A stretch of DNA of 20,833 nucleotides from an uncultured Actinomycetes bacterium (lineage in GTDB: Bacteria > Actinomycetota > Thermoleophilia > Solirubrobacterales > Solirubrobacteraceae), in NCBI GenBank assembly GCA_937888775.1, contig CALAQT010000111.1:1-20833 (forward strand). The letters are read 5' to 3'. Under the pieces are notes generated by a model. It searched no databases. It was not told the DNA's origin and worked only from the letters and a program-made list of their open reading frames with translations. The stretch's first letter is position 1; each line of letters begins with the position of its first letter. Shown one piece after another: positions 1 to 10,496 of the stretch. The position numbers and the translations under genes were made by a program.

Positions 1-612
1 CGCTGCCTGCCGAACATCGTGCTGATGGCCCCGCGCGACGAGGCGATGCTCGTGCACATGCTCCATACCGCGCTGGCCTACGACGGGCCGGTCGCGCTGC
101 GCTACCCCCGCGGCGAGGGCATCGGCGTGCCGCTGCCCACCAATCCGCAGACGCTCGAGGTCGGCACCGGCGAGATCCTGCGCGAGGCGCGCGCCGGTGA
201 CGGCCGCTCTGCCCGCGTTGCGCTGCTCGGCTACGGGACCGGCGTCGCCAAGGCGCTGGAGGCGGCCGACATCCTCTCAGAGCACGGGATCGAGGCCACG
301 GTCGCCGACGCCCGGTTCGCCAAGCCGATCGACGCCGCGCTGGCGGCCCAGCTCGCCGCCGAGCATGAACTGCTGGTCACCGTCGAGGAGGGCGTGCTGG
401 CCGGCGGATTCGGCTCAGCGGTGTGGGAGACGCTTTCCGACGCGGGCCTGGGGGTGGGCGGGACCCGTATCCTGCGCGTCGGCCTGCCCGACCGATACGT
501 CACCCACGGCGCCCCGGCGATGCTTCACGAGGAGGTCGGGTTCACCGGCGCCCGGATCGCCGAACGGATCGAGGCGGCGGTGGCGCAGCGCAGCGGCGTG
601 ACCAGCGGCTGA
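1..612 (+). CDS. dxs: 1-deoxy-D-xylulose-5-phosphate synthase, C-terminal part (5' end outside window)
   Basis: This is the last 203 codons of a Dxs-type thiamine-diphosphate enzyme, which condenses pyruvate and glyceraldehyde 3-phosphate to DXP, the first step of the MEP isoprenoid pathway. The frame is open from base 1 and ends at TGA 610-612. The visible part starts in the end of the pyrimidine-binding domain (PNIVLMAPRDEAML, then GPVALRYPRGEG) and continues through the transketolase C-terminal domain (LLGYGTGVAKALEAADIL, VTVEEGVLAGGFGSAVWE, GLPDRYVTHG). The RYPRG and EEG..GGFGSAV motifs separate Dxs from transketolase and pyruvate dehydrogenase E1. A 7-bp hairpin follows the stop. The ThDP-binding half lies outside the window and cannot be checked. 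Confidence 0.93.
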   Translation, partial: RCLPNIVLMAPRDEAMLVHMLHTALAYDGPVALRYPRGEGIGVPLPTNPQTLEVGTGEILREARAGDGRSARVALLGYGTGVAKALEAADILSEHGIEATVADARFAKPIDAALAAQLAAEHELLVTVEEGVLAGGFGSAVWETLSDAGLGVGGTRILRVGLPDRYVTHGAPAMLHEEVGFTGARIAERIEAAVAQRSGVTSG

Positions 613-625
613 GCCCTGAGCTTCA

Positions 626-652
626 GGCTCCGAGGCTGCGCGCCCCGGAGCC
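626..652 (+). terminator. Hairpin after dxs
   Basis: GGCTCCG (626-632) pairs perfectly with CGGAGCC (646-652) around a 13-nt loop, 13 bp after the dxs stop. No U-tract follows, which is common for GC-rich actinobacterial terminators, so the terminator role is inferred from position and pairing only. Confidence 0.45.
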
Positions 653-712
653 GTTGGCCCACCCCTGCCCCAGTTCCCCAACTTCCGGGGGGATCCTTTC
701 GCCCGCGCGGGC

Positions 713-741
713 GTGTCACTGTGAGGTCGATCACGTACCGT
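713..741 (+). promoter_or_regulatory. Candidate promoter of tlyA, possibly leaderless
   Basis: GTGTCA (713-718, 4/6 to TTGACA) and TACCGT (736-741, fits TANNNT) are 17 bp apart. The expected start point falls about 7 bp after the -10, only a few bases before the tlyA ATG at 753. There is no Shine-Dalgarno between them. A 14-bp perfect palindrome CGCCCGCGCGGGCG (700-713) abuts the -35 and could be an operator or simply GC-rich sequence. Confidence 0.35.
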
Positions 742-752
742 TCGGCATCATC

Positions 753-1541
753 ATGAAGCGCATCCGGCTAGACAGCCTGCTCTCGCAGCGGGGCATGTTC
801 GACTCGCGCAGCCGGGCCGCCGCGTCGGTGATCGCCGGCGAGGTGCTGCTGCTCCCGGATCGTCGCCGGGCGCAGAAGCCCGGTCAGCTGGTGCCTGAGG
901 ACGTCGAGCTGGAGCTGAGCTGCGGTCCGGCGTTCGTGTCGCGCGGGGGTATCAAGCTGTCCAACGCGCTGGACGCGCTGGCGCTTTCAGTCCGCGGCCG
1001 CCGCGCGCTGGACGTCGGTGCCTCGACGGGCGGATTCACCGACTGCCTGCTGCAGCGTGGCGCCGAGCACGTCGTGGCGCTCGACGTCGCCTACGGGCAG
1101 CTGGACTGGAAGCTGCGATCCGATCCGCGGGTGACCGTGGTCGAGCGCCACAACGCGCGCGCGCTGCATCGCGCCGAGCTTCCCTACGCGCCCGATCTGA
1201 TCGTCGTGGACGTCTCGTTCATCTCGCTGACCAAGGTGCTGCCCGCGGCGCTGGCCTGCGCCGATGACCGCTTCGACGCCTTGGCGTTGATCAAGCCCCA
1301 GTTTGAGGTCGGGCGCGGGCAGGTGGGCAAGGGCGGGGTGGTGCGCGATCCGCAGCTGCGCCGCGCGGCGCTGATCGACGTCGGCACGGCGGCGCGGGAG
1401 CTCGGCGTGACCGTACTCGGCTACGCGAGCTCGGGGCTCGCGGGCCCGAAGGGCAACCTCGAGACGTTCGTGTGGCTGGCCGAGGGCGAACGGGAGGGAC
1501 CCGGGGACCTGGAGGCGGCGGCGAGCGAGGTCGAGCCGTGA
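753..1541 (+). CDS. tlyA: TlyA family rRNA 2'-O-methyltransferase (hemolysin-like)
   Basis: 262-aa protein of the TlyA family. In mycobacteria TlyA 2'-O-methylates a cytidine in both 16S and 23S rRNA and determines capreomycin sensitivity. An N-terminal S4 RNA-binding domain is visible (RLDSLLSQRGMFDSRSRA, residues 5-22, then IAGEVLL). It is followed by the linker VSRGGIKLSNAL (62-73) and a Rossmann SAM-binding motif DVGASTGGFTD (87-97). VVDVSFISLTKVLPA and ALIKPQFEVGRGQVGKGGVVRD are typical of the family's methyltransferase domain. ATG 753 is chosen because the S4 domain begins there; the frame is open further upstream but that translation is not TlyA-like. Its TGA overlaps the nadK GTG by 4 bp, so translation is probably coupled. 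The hemolysin name is historical. Confidence 0.92.
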   Translation: MKRIRLDSLLSQRGMFDSRSRAAASVIAGEVLLLPDRRRAQKPGQLVPEDVELELSCGPAFVSRGGIKLSNALDALALSVRGRRALDVGASTGGFTDCLLQRGAEHVVALDVAYGQLDWKLRSDPRVTVVERHNARALHRAELPYAPDLIVVDVSFISLTKVLPAALACADDRFDALALIKPQFEVGRGQVGKGGVVRDPQLRRAALIDVGTAARELGVTVLGYASSGLAGPKGNLETFVWLAEGEREGPGDLEAAASEVEP

Positions 1542-2401
1542 ACCGGGTGCGAACCGCCACCGTCGTCACGCATCGGCGTCCGGCCGACACCGGCCCGGCG
1601 CTCGGCGTGCTGATCGAGTTGGCCCAGGCCGCCGACGCCGTGCTCCGCTTCGATGCCGAGGAGACGCAGAAGCACCAGCTGCAGCCGGGTCCGGCGGTGG
1701 AGCTCAACGCCCCGATCGATCCGAACGTGGAGATCTGCTTCGCACTCGGCGGCGACGGCACGATCCTCAGCGCCCTACGGGTCTACGCCGGCACCGGCGT
1801 GCCGGTGTTCGCGATCAACTTCGGCGAGATCGGCTTCCTGTCCACCGTCCCCCGTGAGGAGGCGAGGTCAGGCTTCAAGCGCGCATTCGAAGGCCAGTTC
1901 GAGGTGCTCTCCCTTCCAGGACTGAGGGTGTCCGGCGAACGGGGCCATTGGCTGGCGATCAACGACGTGTCGATGCATCGCCAGCCGGGCAAGCGGGTCG
2001 CCGATCTGGAGTATGCGGTCGGCTCCAACGAGGTGGGGCGGGTGCGGTGCGACGGACTCGTCGTGGCGACCCCAGCGGGATCGACGGGCTACAACCTGGC
2101 CAATGGCGGGCCGGTGATGGCCTGGGGCGTTCACGGCTTTGTCGTCTCGTTCATCGCGCCTCACTCCCTGACCGCGCGGGCCCTGGTCGTGGCGCCCGGC
2201 GACGTCGTGTCGGTGCACAACCGCTCCCAGGAGGAGCCGGTGGACGTCACCGTCGACGGTCGGCCCGTGTGCGTCCTGGCTCCCGCGCAACGGCTCGAGG
2301 CCAGCTTCGTCAACGATCAGGGTTCGCTGGCCCAGGTCGCCGGCGCAACCTTCTACCAGCGTCTGCGTGACACCTTCGGACGGCTCGCGACGCCCCTTTG
2401 A
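1538..2401 (+). CDS. nadK: NAD kinase
   Basis: 287-aa NAD kinase, which phosphorylates NAD to NADP in the cytosol with ATP or polyphosphate. The nucleotide-binding signature GGDGT is at residues 71-75 (LGGDGTILSALR), followed by INFGEIGFL (93-101), the conserved ND at 142-143 (AINDVSMHR), and the second signature TPAGSTGYN (178-186). A β-sandwich C-terminal half with VTVDGRPV follows. The GTG start at 1538 overlaps the tlyA stop as GTGA. The neighbours tlyA and recN are the same as in mycobacteria, where this gene is ppnK. Length is normal for the family. Confidence 0.95.
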   Translation: MNRVRTATVVTHRRPADTGPALGVLIELAQAADAVLRFDAEETQKHQLQPGPAVELNAPIDPNVEICFALGGDGTILSALRVYAGTGVPVFAINFGEIGFLSTVPREEARSGFKRAFEGQFEVLSLPGLRVSGERGHWLAINDVSMHRQPGKRVADLEYAVGSNEVGRVRCDGLVVATPAGSTGYNLANGGPVMAWGVHGFVVSFIAPHSLTARALVVAPGDVVSVHNRSQEEPVDVTVDGRPVCVLAPAQRLEASFVNDQGSLAQVAGATFYQRLRDTFGRLATPL

Positions 2402-2484
2402 CGGTGCCGGCCCCAGCGCCGGGACCCCCATCCATTCCCCGAGCGGGTCCGGGTCCGTCAGGAGCGCGTGGTAGACCGTCCTGG

Positions 2485-4158
2485 ATGCTGCACGAGCTGC
2501 GAGTCGAGAATCTGCTGCTGATGGAGCGTGCCGAGCTCACGCTCGCGCCGGGTCTCAACATCCTCACGGGGGAGACGGGCGCGGGCAAGACGCTGCTCGC
2601 TCACGCGCTGGACCTGCTGCTGGGCGGCCGGGCGCGCCGCGGGATCGTTCGCGCCGGAGCGTCCGAGGCCTACGTCGAGGGCGTGTTCTCCCTGCCGCCC
2701 TCGCTGCGCGGCCGCGAGGAGCTCCCGACCGATGCGGAGGAGATCGTGCTCGCCCGCCGCGTGTGGCCCGACGGGCGCACGCGAGCCTATGTCTGCGGAC
2801 GCTCGGCGACGCTGGCCGATCTGCAGGAGCTCGGCGCCCACCTGATCTCGTTCTACGGACAGCATGAGCACCGCAAGCTGATGCTCTCGGCCGCTCAGCT
2901 GGATGTCCTTGACGCCTACTGCGGCGCGACGGCGCTGAAGCTCCGTACGCGCATCGGAGCCTCACACGAGCACGTCCGGGACCTGCAGGAGCGCGTCGCC
3001 GAGCTCGGCCGCCTGGCGGGGGCCCAGGATCGCGAGCTCGATCTGCTCGCGTTCGAGCTGGAGGAGATCGAGGCCGTCGCCCCCAGCGAGGAGGAGGAGG
3101 AGGCGCTCGAGGTCGAGCGCGAGCGACTCCGGCATCTCGATGCGCTCGCCGGCGCGGCGGCCGCCGGGGCGGAGGCGATCGTGCCGGAGGCCGGCGCCGG
3201 GGTGTCGGATCTGCTCGCGCGGGCCGCCCAGCTGCTCGAGCCCGCCGCCGGGATCGACCCGCAGCTCGCTTCCCTCAACGAGCGATTCCAGGCGCTGCGC
3301 TATGAAGCCGAGGACCTCGGGGCGGAGCTGCGCTCCTACGCGCTGGGGATCGAGGGCGCGCCGGGTCGCCTGGAGGAGGTGGAGGAGCGCTTGGCCGTGT
3401 TCGCGCGCCTGCAGCGCAAGCACGGCGGCACGATCGCCGAGGTGCTCGCCCACGCCCAGCGGTGTCGGGCTCGGCGTGATGAGCTCCAGCGGGCCGACAT
3501 CGCGCTGGAGGAGTCCCACGCCGAGCTCGTCACCGCTCAGGCGGAGCTTGATCAGCTCGCCGGGCAGCTCACCGCCAAGCGCTGCCAGGCCGCCCCCAAG
3601 CTCGCGGCGGCCGTGCGCCAGCGCCTGGAGGAGCTGGCGATGCCAGATGCCCAGTTCGAGGTGGAGCTGGCACCCCGGCCCGACGGCTGCGGGCCGCGCG
3701 GGGCCGACACGGTCGAGCTGATGATCGGGGCCAATGCCGGCGTCGCGCCCTGTCCGCTGCGCGAGGTGGCCTCGGGAGGTGAGCTGTCACGCGTGATGCT
3801 CGCGCTCCTGAGCGTCGCCCACAGCGCTGGGCGCGAACAGCGCGCGCCCGGATCGCTGCTCGTGTTCGACGAGATCGACGCCGGAATCGGCGGTCACACC
3901 GCGCGCGCGGTGGGCGAGCACCTCCGGGACCTCGCCAGCGGCCGGCAGGTGCTGTGCATCACCCATCTGCCGCAGGTCGCGGCGCTGGCCGCCCGCCATT
4001 TCACGATCGCCAAGGACAGCAGCGTCTCGCCGGCCATTACGACGGTCACCGCGCTCGGCGGCGATCAGGTCGTGGGCGAGCTGGTGCGAATGCTCGGCGC
4101 GGGGGAGGGAGACCGCGCCGCCAGCCAGCACGCTCGCCAGCTGCTGCGCGTCGCCTGA
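2485..4158 (+). CDS. recN: DNA repair protein RecN
   Basis: 557-aa SMC-like ATPase that acts early at double-strand breaks. Walker A GETGAGKT is at residues 29-36. The RecN-specific FYGQHEHRKLM comes next, followed by a Glu/Ala/Arg-rich coiled-coil middle (about residues 170-390). The C-terminal ABC signature ASGGELSRVMLAL, Walker B LLVFDEIDAGIGG and the H-loop region ITHLPQVAALAARHF complete the head. ATG 2485 gives the usual MLxELRVxNLLLM start. An in-frame TTG at 2398 would overlap the nadK stop as TTGA and add 29 Pro/Gly-rich residues. That mirrors the other 4-bp overlaps here, so it cannot be excluded. Neither start has a good Shine-Dalgarno. No SOS box is seen upstream. Confidence 0.93.
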   Translation: MLHELRVENLLLMERAELTLAPGLNILTGETGAGKTLLAHALDLLLGGRARRGIVRAGASEAYVEGVFSLPPSLRGREELPTDAEEIVLARRVWPDGRTRAYVCGRSATLADLQELGAHLISFYGQHEHRKLMLSAAQLDVLDAYCGATALKLRTRIGASHEHVRDLQERVAELGRLAGAQDRELDLLAFELEEIEAVAPSEEEEEALEVERERLRHLDALAGAAAAGAEAIVPEAGAGVSDLLARAAQLLEPAAGIDPQLASLNERFQALRYEAEDLGAELRSYALGIEGAPGRLEEVEERLAVFARLQRKHGGTIAEVLAHAQRCRARRDELQRADIALEESHAELVTAQAELDQLAGQLTAKRCQAAPKLAAAVRQRLEELAMPDAQFEVELAPRPDGCGPRGADTVELMIGANAGVAPCPLREVASGGELSRVMLALLSVAHSAGREQRAPGSLLVFDEIDAGIGGHTARAVGEHLRDLASGRQVLCITHLPQVAALAARHFTIAKDSSVSPAITTVTALGGDQVVGELVRMLGAGEGDRAASQHARQLLRVA

Positions 4159-4159
4159 G

Positions 4160-4188
4160 CTGACCGCGTCCGGCCCACCGTCTACCTT
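4160..4188 (+). promoter_or_regulatory. Candidate promoter of the pyrG operon
   Basis: CTGACC (4160-4165, 4/6 to TTGACA) and TACCTT (4183-4188) are exactly 17 bp apart in the 125-bp gap between recN and pyrG. Transcription would start near 4195 and give a leader of about 90 nt. TTGACG (4221) with TAATTT (4241) is a weaker alternative because of its 14-bp spacing. Confidence 0.35.
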
Positions 4189-4202
4189 CAAAGGCGACGT
4201 GA

Positions 4203-7128
<2,926 letters not shown>

Positions 7129-7132
<4 letters not shown>

Positions 7133-7689
7133 GCAAATTTGAGCGCCTGCGCGAGCAGACCACCTGGGAGGGGAAGATCATCCGGGTCGGACTCGAGACG
7201 TTCCGTCACGGCGATGGCGAGCAGGTGACGCGGGAGAAGGTCTGGCATCCCGGCGCTGTCGGGATCCTGGCGGTCGACTCCAGCCACGTGTGGCTGACCC
7301 GCCAGCCGCGCGAGGCCGTGAACGAATCGGCGTCGCTGGAGATCCCCGCCGGCAAGCTCGACGTGCCGGGCGAGCCGCCGCTTGACACCGCCAGGCGCGA
7401 GCTGGCCGAGGAGATCGGCAAGCGCGCCGAGCACTGGCGCGAGATCGAGGTCTTCTACACCAGTCCGGGGTTCAGCGACGAGCGCGTCTGGCTGTATCTG
7501 GCCACTGAGCTATCGGACGAGCAGGCCGAATCGGAGGAGAACGAACGGATCGAGATCGTGGCCTGGGAGCTTGACGCCCTTGATCAGGCGATCGACGAGT
7601 GCGAGGACTCCAAGTCGCTGATCGCGCTGCTGTGGCTGTCGCTCGCGCTTGCCCGCGGCGAGCTCGGGAGGCCCTCGAGCCGCTCATAG
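7129..7689 (+). CDS. Nudix hydrolase, ADP-ribose pyrophosphatase type
   Basis: 186-aa Nudix protein. The core is EIPAGKLDVPGEPP (71-84) running into RRELAEEIG (89-97), which matches the Nudix box G-x5-E-x7-REUxEExGU except for one extra residue between the box Gly and Glu (VPGE instead of PGE). I recall the same insertion in the mycobacterial homologue Rv1700, so it looks like a subgroup trait and not damage. The N-terminal KVWHPGAVGILAVD and the FYTSPGFSDERVWLYLA strand are typical of ADP-ribose pyrophosphatases, which cleave ADP-ribose to AMP and ribose 5-phosphate. Its place after pyrG and before xerD is also the mycobacterial order. The stop lies at the base of a hairpin. Confidence 0.88.
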
Positions 7690-7707
7690 AGCCCGGCTAA
7701 CGGGCTC
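7689..7707 (+). terminator. Hairpin at the end of the pyrG-M20-nudix operon
   Basis: GAGCCCG (7689-7695) and CGGGCTC (7701-7707) form a perfect 7-bp stem with loop GCTAA, starting on the last base of the Nudix stop codon. There is no U-tract. The position suggests a terminator separating this operon from the exporter gene. Confidence 0.5.
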
Positions 7708-7736
7708 AAAGCCGGGAGCGGCAGTCCGCGCCCACC

Positions 7737-7742
7737 TATAGT
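7737..7742 (+). promoter_or_regulatory. Candidate -10 element of the MFS gene
   Basis: TATAGT (7737-7742) is 5/6 to TATAAT and stands out in this GC-rich context. No good -35 is seen 16-18 bp upstream. Transcription would start about 14 bp before the GGAGG ribosome binding site. Confidence 0.4.
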
Positions 7743-7762
7743 CCTTGACCCAACCCGGAGCC

Positions 7763-7767
7763 GGAGG
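7763..7767 (+). promoter_or_regulatory. Shine-Dalgarno GGAGG that fixes the MFS start at an ATT codon
   Basis: GGAGG lies 8 nt before ATT 7776 and is the strongest ribosome binding site in the window. The nearby CTCC (7771-7774) can pair with GGAG to form a small hairpin with a GTAG loop, which could partly mask the site. Confidence 0.55.
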
Positions 7768-7775
7768 TAGCTCCT

Positions 7776-9266
7776 ATTTCCTCGCCTGGTCAACCGCCAA
7801 AGCCCCCGCTCTACACGCCACGCGCCAAGAATCTCGCGCTGTTGCTGTTGGCGATGACGCAGTTCGTGGTTGTGATCGACGCGTCGATCGTGAACGTCGC
7901 GCTGCCGTCGATCGGCGCGCACCTGCACTTTGCCCGCGCCGACCTCTCGTGGGTCGTGAACTCGTACACGCTCACCTTCGGCGGCTTCCTGCTGCTCGGC
8001 GGTCGGATGGCCGATCTGCTGGGGCGCCGGCGGATGTTCATGCTCGGATTGGTTCTGTTCTCGCTCGCCTCGTTCGCCGGCGGCATCGCTCAGTCGGAGG
8101 GGTGGCTGATCGCCGCGCGCGCGATCCAGGGCCTCGGCGCGGCGATCGTTTCACCGGCCGCGCTTTCGATCATCACGACAACCTTCGCCGAGGGAGCTGA
8201 ACGCAACCGGGCGCTCGGGATCTGGGGCGCGGTGGCGGGTGCCGGCGGTGCCGCCGGGGTGCTGCTGGGCGGAATCCTCACCAGCGGCCTGAGTTGGCGC
8301 TGGGTCCTGTTCGTCAATGTCCCAATCGGTATCACCGCTGCGGGGCTGGCCCCACGGACGCTGCTCGAGAGCCGCGCGGAAGGGCATGGGCGAACGTTCG
8401 ACCTGCCGGGCGCGGTGGCGGTCACGGCCGGTCTGGCACTGCTCGTCTACGCCGTGGTCGACGCCGTAAATGACGGTTGGGGGTCGACGGCAACGCTGCT
8501 GCGCCTAGCCGGGGCGGCGGTCCTGCTAATCGGCTTCCTGCTGATCGAGCGGCGCCAGCGTTACCCGCTGATGCCGTTCTCGATCTTCCGGCTGCGGACG
8601 CTGCGGGGGGCCAACATCATCGGACTCCTGATCGGCATGTCGCTGTTCTCGATGTTCTTCTTCATCTCCCTGTACCTGCAGAACGTGCTGCACTACTCGC
8701 CGATCAAGGCGGGGCTCTCTTACCTCCCTCTGTCGGTCGGGATCATTCTTTCGGCCGGAGCCGCGTCACAGCTGGTCACTCGCGTCGGGTTCAAGCCACC
8801 GTTGGTCGCCGGCCTGCTGCTGATAGCCGGGGGATTGCTGTGGTTCTCGCGCGTGCCGGCAACCGGGGGCTCCTTTGCCGCCGACGTCCTCGGCCCGTCA
8901 TTGCTGGCGGCCGTCGGGCTCGGCCTCGCGTTCGTACCGGTGACCGTTGCCGCGGTGACCGCAACCGAGCCACGCGAGGCGGGGCTCGCTTCTGGACTGA
9001 TCAACACCTCCCAGCAGGTCGGCGGCGCGCTCGGGCTGGCGATCCTCGCCACCGTCGCCAACAGCCGCACCCAGGGCCTGCTCCACGCCGGGGTCCACAA
9101 CTCGGCCGTCGCGCTGACCAAGGGGTTTGACCGAGCTTTCCTCGCCGGAGCCGGGTTTGCCCTCGCCGGTGCGATCCTAGCCGCACTGCTGATCTCCTCA
9201 CGCGACAGCCGCGAGCACGCCAGAATCTCTCAAGCCGCCGAGCCTGTCGCGGTCGCCGCGAGCTGA
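7776..9266 (+). CDS. MFS drug exporter, DHA2 (EmrB/QacA) family, probable ATT start
   Basis: About 496-aa multidrug-type H+ antiporter predicted to have 14 transmembrane helices. Family features visible are the helix-1 motif FVVVIDASIVNVALPSIG, motif A GGRMADLLGRRRMF, RAIQGLGAAIVSP, and a motif C-like WGAVAGAGGAAGVLLGGIL. The conserved reading frame extends upstream of TTG 7842 as SSPGQPPKPPLYTPRAKN, typical of the cytoplasmic N-tail of these exporters, but contains no ATG, GTG or TTG. The only site served by a Shine-Dalgarno is ATT 7776. Either this is a rare ATT start or an ATG mutated or mis-sequenced. If translation began at TTG 7842 instead, the protein would have 474 aa and lack the tail. 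The gene interrupts the usual nudix-xerD order and has its own promoter-like sequence. The substrate is unknown. Confidence 0.85.
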   Translation: MSSPGQPPKPPLYTPRAKNLALLLLAMTQFVVVIDASIVNVALPSIGAHLHFARADLSWVVNSYTLTFGGFLLLGGRMADLLGRRRMFMLGLVLFSLASFAGGIAQSEGWLIAARAIQGLGAAIVSPAALSIITTTFAEGAERNRALGIWGAVAGAGGAAGVLLGGILTSGLSWRWVLFVNVPIGITAAGLAPRTLLESRAEGHGRTFDLPGAVAVTAGLALLVYAVVDAVNDGWGSTATLLRLAGAAVLLIGFLLIERRQRYPLMPFSIFRLRTLRGANIIGLLIGMSLFSMFFFISLYLQNVLHYSPIKAGLSYLPLSVGIILSAGAASQLVTRVGFKPPLVAGLLLIAGGLLWFSRVPATGGSFAADVLGPSLLAAVGLGLAFVPVTVAAVTATEPREAGLASGLINTSQQVGGALGLAILATVANSRTQGLLHAGVHNSAVALTKGFDRAFLAGAGFALAGAILAALLISSRDSREHARISQAAEPVAVAAS

Positions 9267-9408
9267 ACGACTCCTGCTCAGATCGCCAGGATCGATCTCG
9301 TCCGTACCGGCAGAGGTCGGCAAAAGCGACACCGGGATCACCGGAGATTCCGATCATGCCACTGGCCGGCCCGCAGGACACCACCCGGTCCGCGCGAATA
9401 GGCAGAAC

Positions 9409-10410
9409 GTGATCCCCCCGCAAGCCGCTACCGGCGCCGCCCGGCTGACCGATCTGACGCTGGATTTCCTCGGCTCGCTGGAGCTGGAGCGGGGCCTGTC
9501 GCGCAACACACTTGAGGCCTACGGCTCCGACCTGCAGCAGTACGGCGAGTTCCTCACGCGCCGCGGGCTTGACCCGTTGGCGGTCGCGCCGACCGATCTG
9601 GCCAACTTCATCTCCGAGCTCGCCGCCGGTCGTGAGGGCAAGGCGGCGGTCGCGCCCGCGACCCTGCAGCGCAAGATCGCCTGCCTGCGCTCGTTTTACC
9701 GCCATCTGCGCCGCGAGCAGATGATCGACCACGATCCGACCTCCGAGCTGCGCCCGCCACGCTCCCGGGGCCGGCTACCCAAGGTGCTCAGCCGCGACGA
9801 GGTCAACCGACTGCTGGCCCAGCCGAGTGGCAGCTCGCCGGCGGCGCTGCGCGACCGCGCGCTGCTGGAGACCATGTACGCGTGCGGGTTGCGAGCCTCG
9901 GAGGCGATCGGCCTGGAGCTCTCAGAGCTCGACCTGGAGGCGGGCATCCTGCGCGCGCGCGGCAAAGGGTCCAAGGAGCGGCTGGTCCCGGTCGGCAGCA
10001 AGGCGATCTGCACCCTCGACGAGTACCTGGACAAGGCGCGGCCCCGGCTCGTCGGCCTGCGTGACGAGCCGCGTGTGTTCGTCAACCTGCGCGGCGTCGG
10101 ACTTTCGCGCCAGGGTCTCTACAAGATCGTCCAGCGCCACGCACGCTCGGCCGGGCTCGAACGCCGGATGAGCCCGCACACGCTGCGCCACACCTTCGCC
10201 ACGCATCTGCTGGCGGGCGGCTGTGACCTGCGCTCGCTGCAGGAGATGCTGGGCCACGCCGACGTCGGCACGACGCAGATCTACACCCATCTGTCCACCG
10301 AGCGTCTGCGCGACGTGTACTTCGACGCCCACCCACGCGCACAGATCAACCGCCCGGAGACCGTCGCCACCCCGGTCACCGGCCCCGGCATCGGTCTCGG
10401 CTCCGGTTGA
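9409..10410 (+). CDS. xerD: Tyrosine site-specific recombinase XerC/XerD
   Basis: 333-aa tyrosine recombinase that resolves chromosome dimers at dif with FtsK. It has a core-binding SAM-like N-terminal domain (about residues 14-110: TLDFLGSLELERGLSRNTLEAY) and a catalytic domain. All catalytic residues are present: R162 (CGLRASE), K186 (ARGKGSKERLVP), H257 and R260 (HTLRHTFATHLL), H283 (MLGHADVG) and nucleophile Y292 (QIYTH). Their spacing equals E. coli XerD R148, K172, H244, R247, H270 and Y279. GTG 9409 is the best start because the core domain begins shortly after, though its Shine-Dalgarno is poor. A mycobacterial-like position after the Nudix gene favours XerD over XerC. The C-terminus is slightly long. 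The 142-bp gap before it (9267-9408) shows no convincing element. Confidence 0.9.
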   Translation: MIPPQAATGAARLTDLTLDFLGSLELERGLSRNTLEAYGSDLQQYGEFLTRRGLDPLAVAPTDLANFISELAAGREGKAAVAPATLQRKIACLRSFYRHLRREQMIDHDPTSELRPPRSRGRLPKVLSRDEVNRLLAQPSGSSPAALRDRALLETMYACGLRASEAIGLELSELDLEAGILRARGKGSKERLVPVGSKAICTLDEYLDKARPRLVGLRDEPRVFVNLRGVGLSRQGLYKIVQRHARSAGLERRMSPHTLRHTFATHLLAGGCDLRSLQEMLGHADVGTTQIYTHLSTERLRDVYFDAHPRAQINRPETVATPVTGPGIGLGSG

Positions 10411-10414
10411 TCAT

Positions 10415-10446
<32 letters not shown>

Positions 10447-10484
10447 AATGGCGCAGGAGCCGCTCGGCCGCCGGGCCCGACTGA

Positions 10485-10490
10485 CAGAAT
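10485..10490 (+). promoter_or_regulatory. Candidate -10 element of deoB, leaderless
   Basis: CAGAAT (10485-10490) ends 6 nt before the GTG start codon at 10497. With no Shine-Dalgarno present, transcription would begin at or near the start codon. The same hexamer sits 7 nt before the dgt start. No good -35 is seen. Confidence 0.3.
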
Positions 10491-10496
10491 TGCCCC

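Noticed and set aside
8390..8399. CGAACGTTCG palindrome in the MFS gene as an SOS box
   Set aside because: The half-sites lack the 4-bp spacer that LexA needs, and it is inside a coding region.
9267..9408. Gene or promoter in the MFS-xerD gap
   Set aside because: Small open frames here lack protein-like sequence, and no -35/-10 pair with normal spacing was found.
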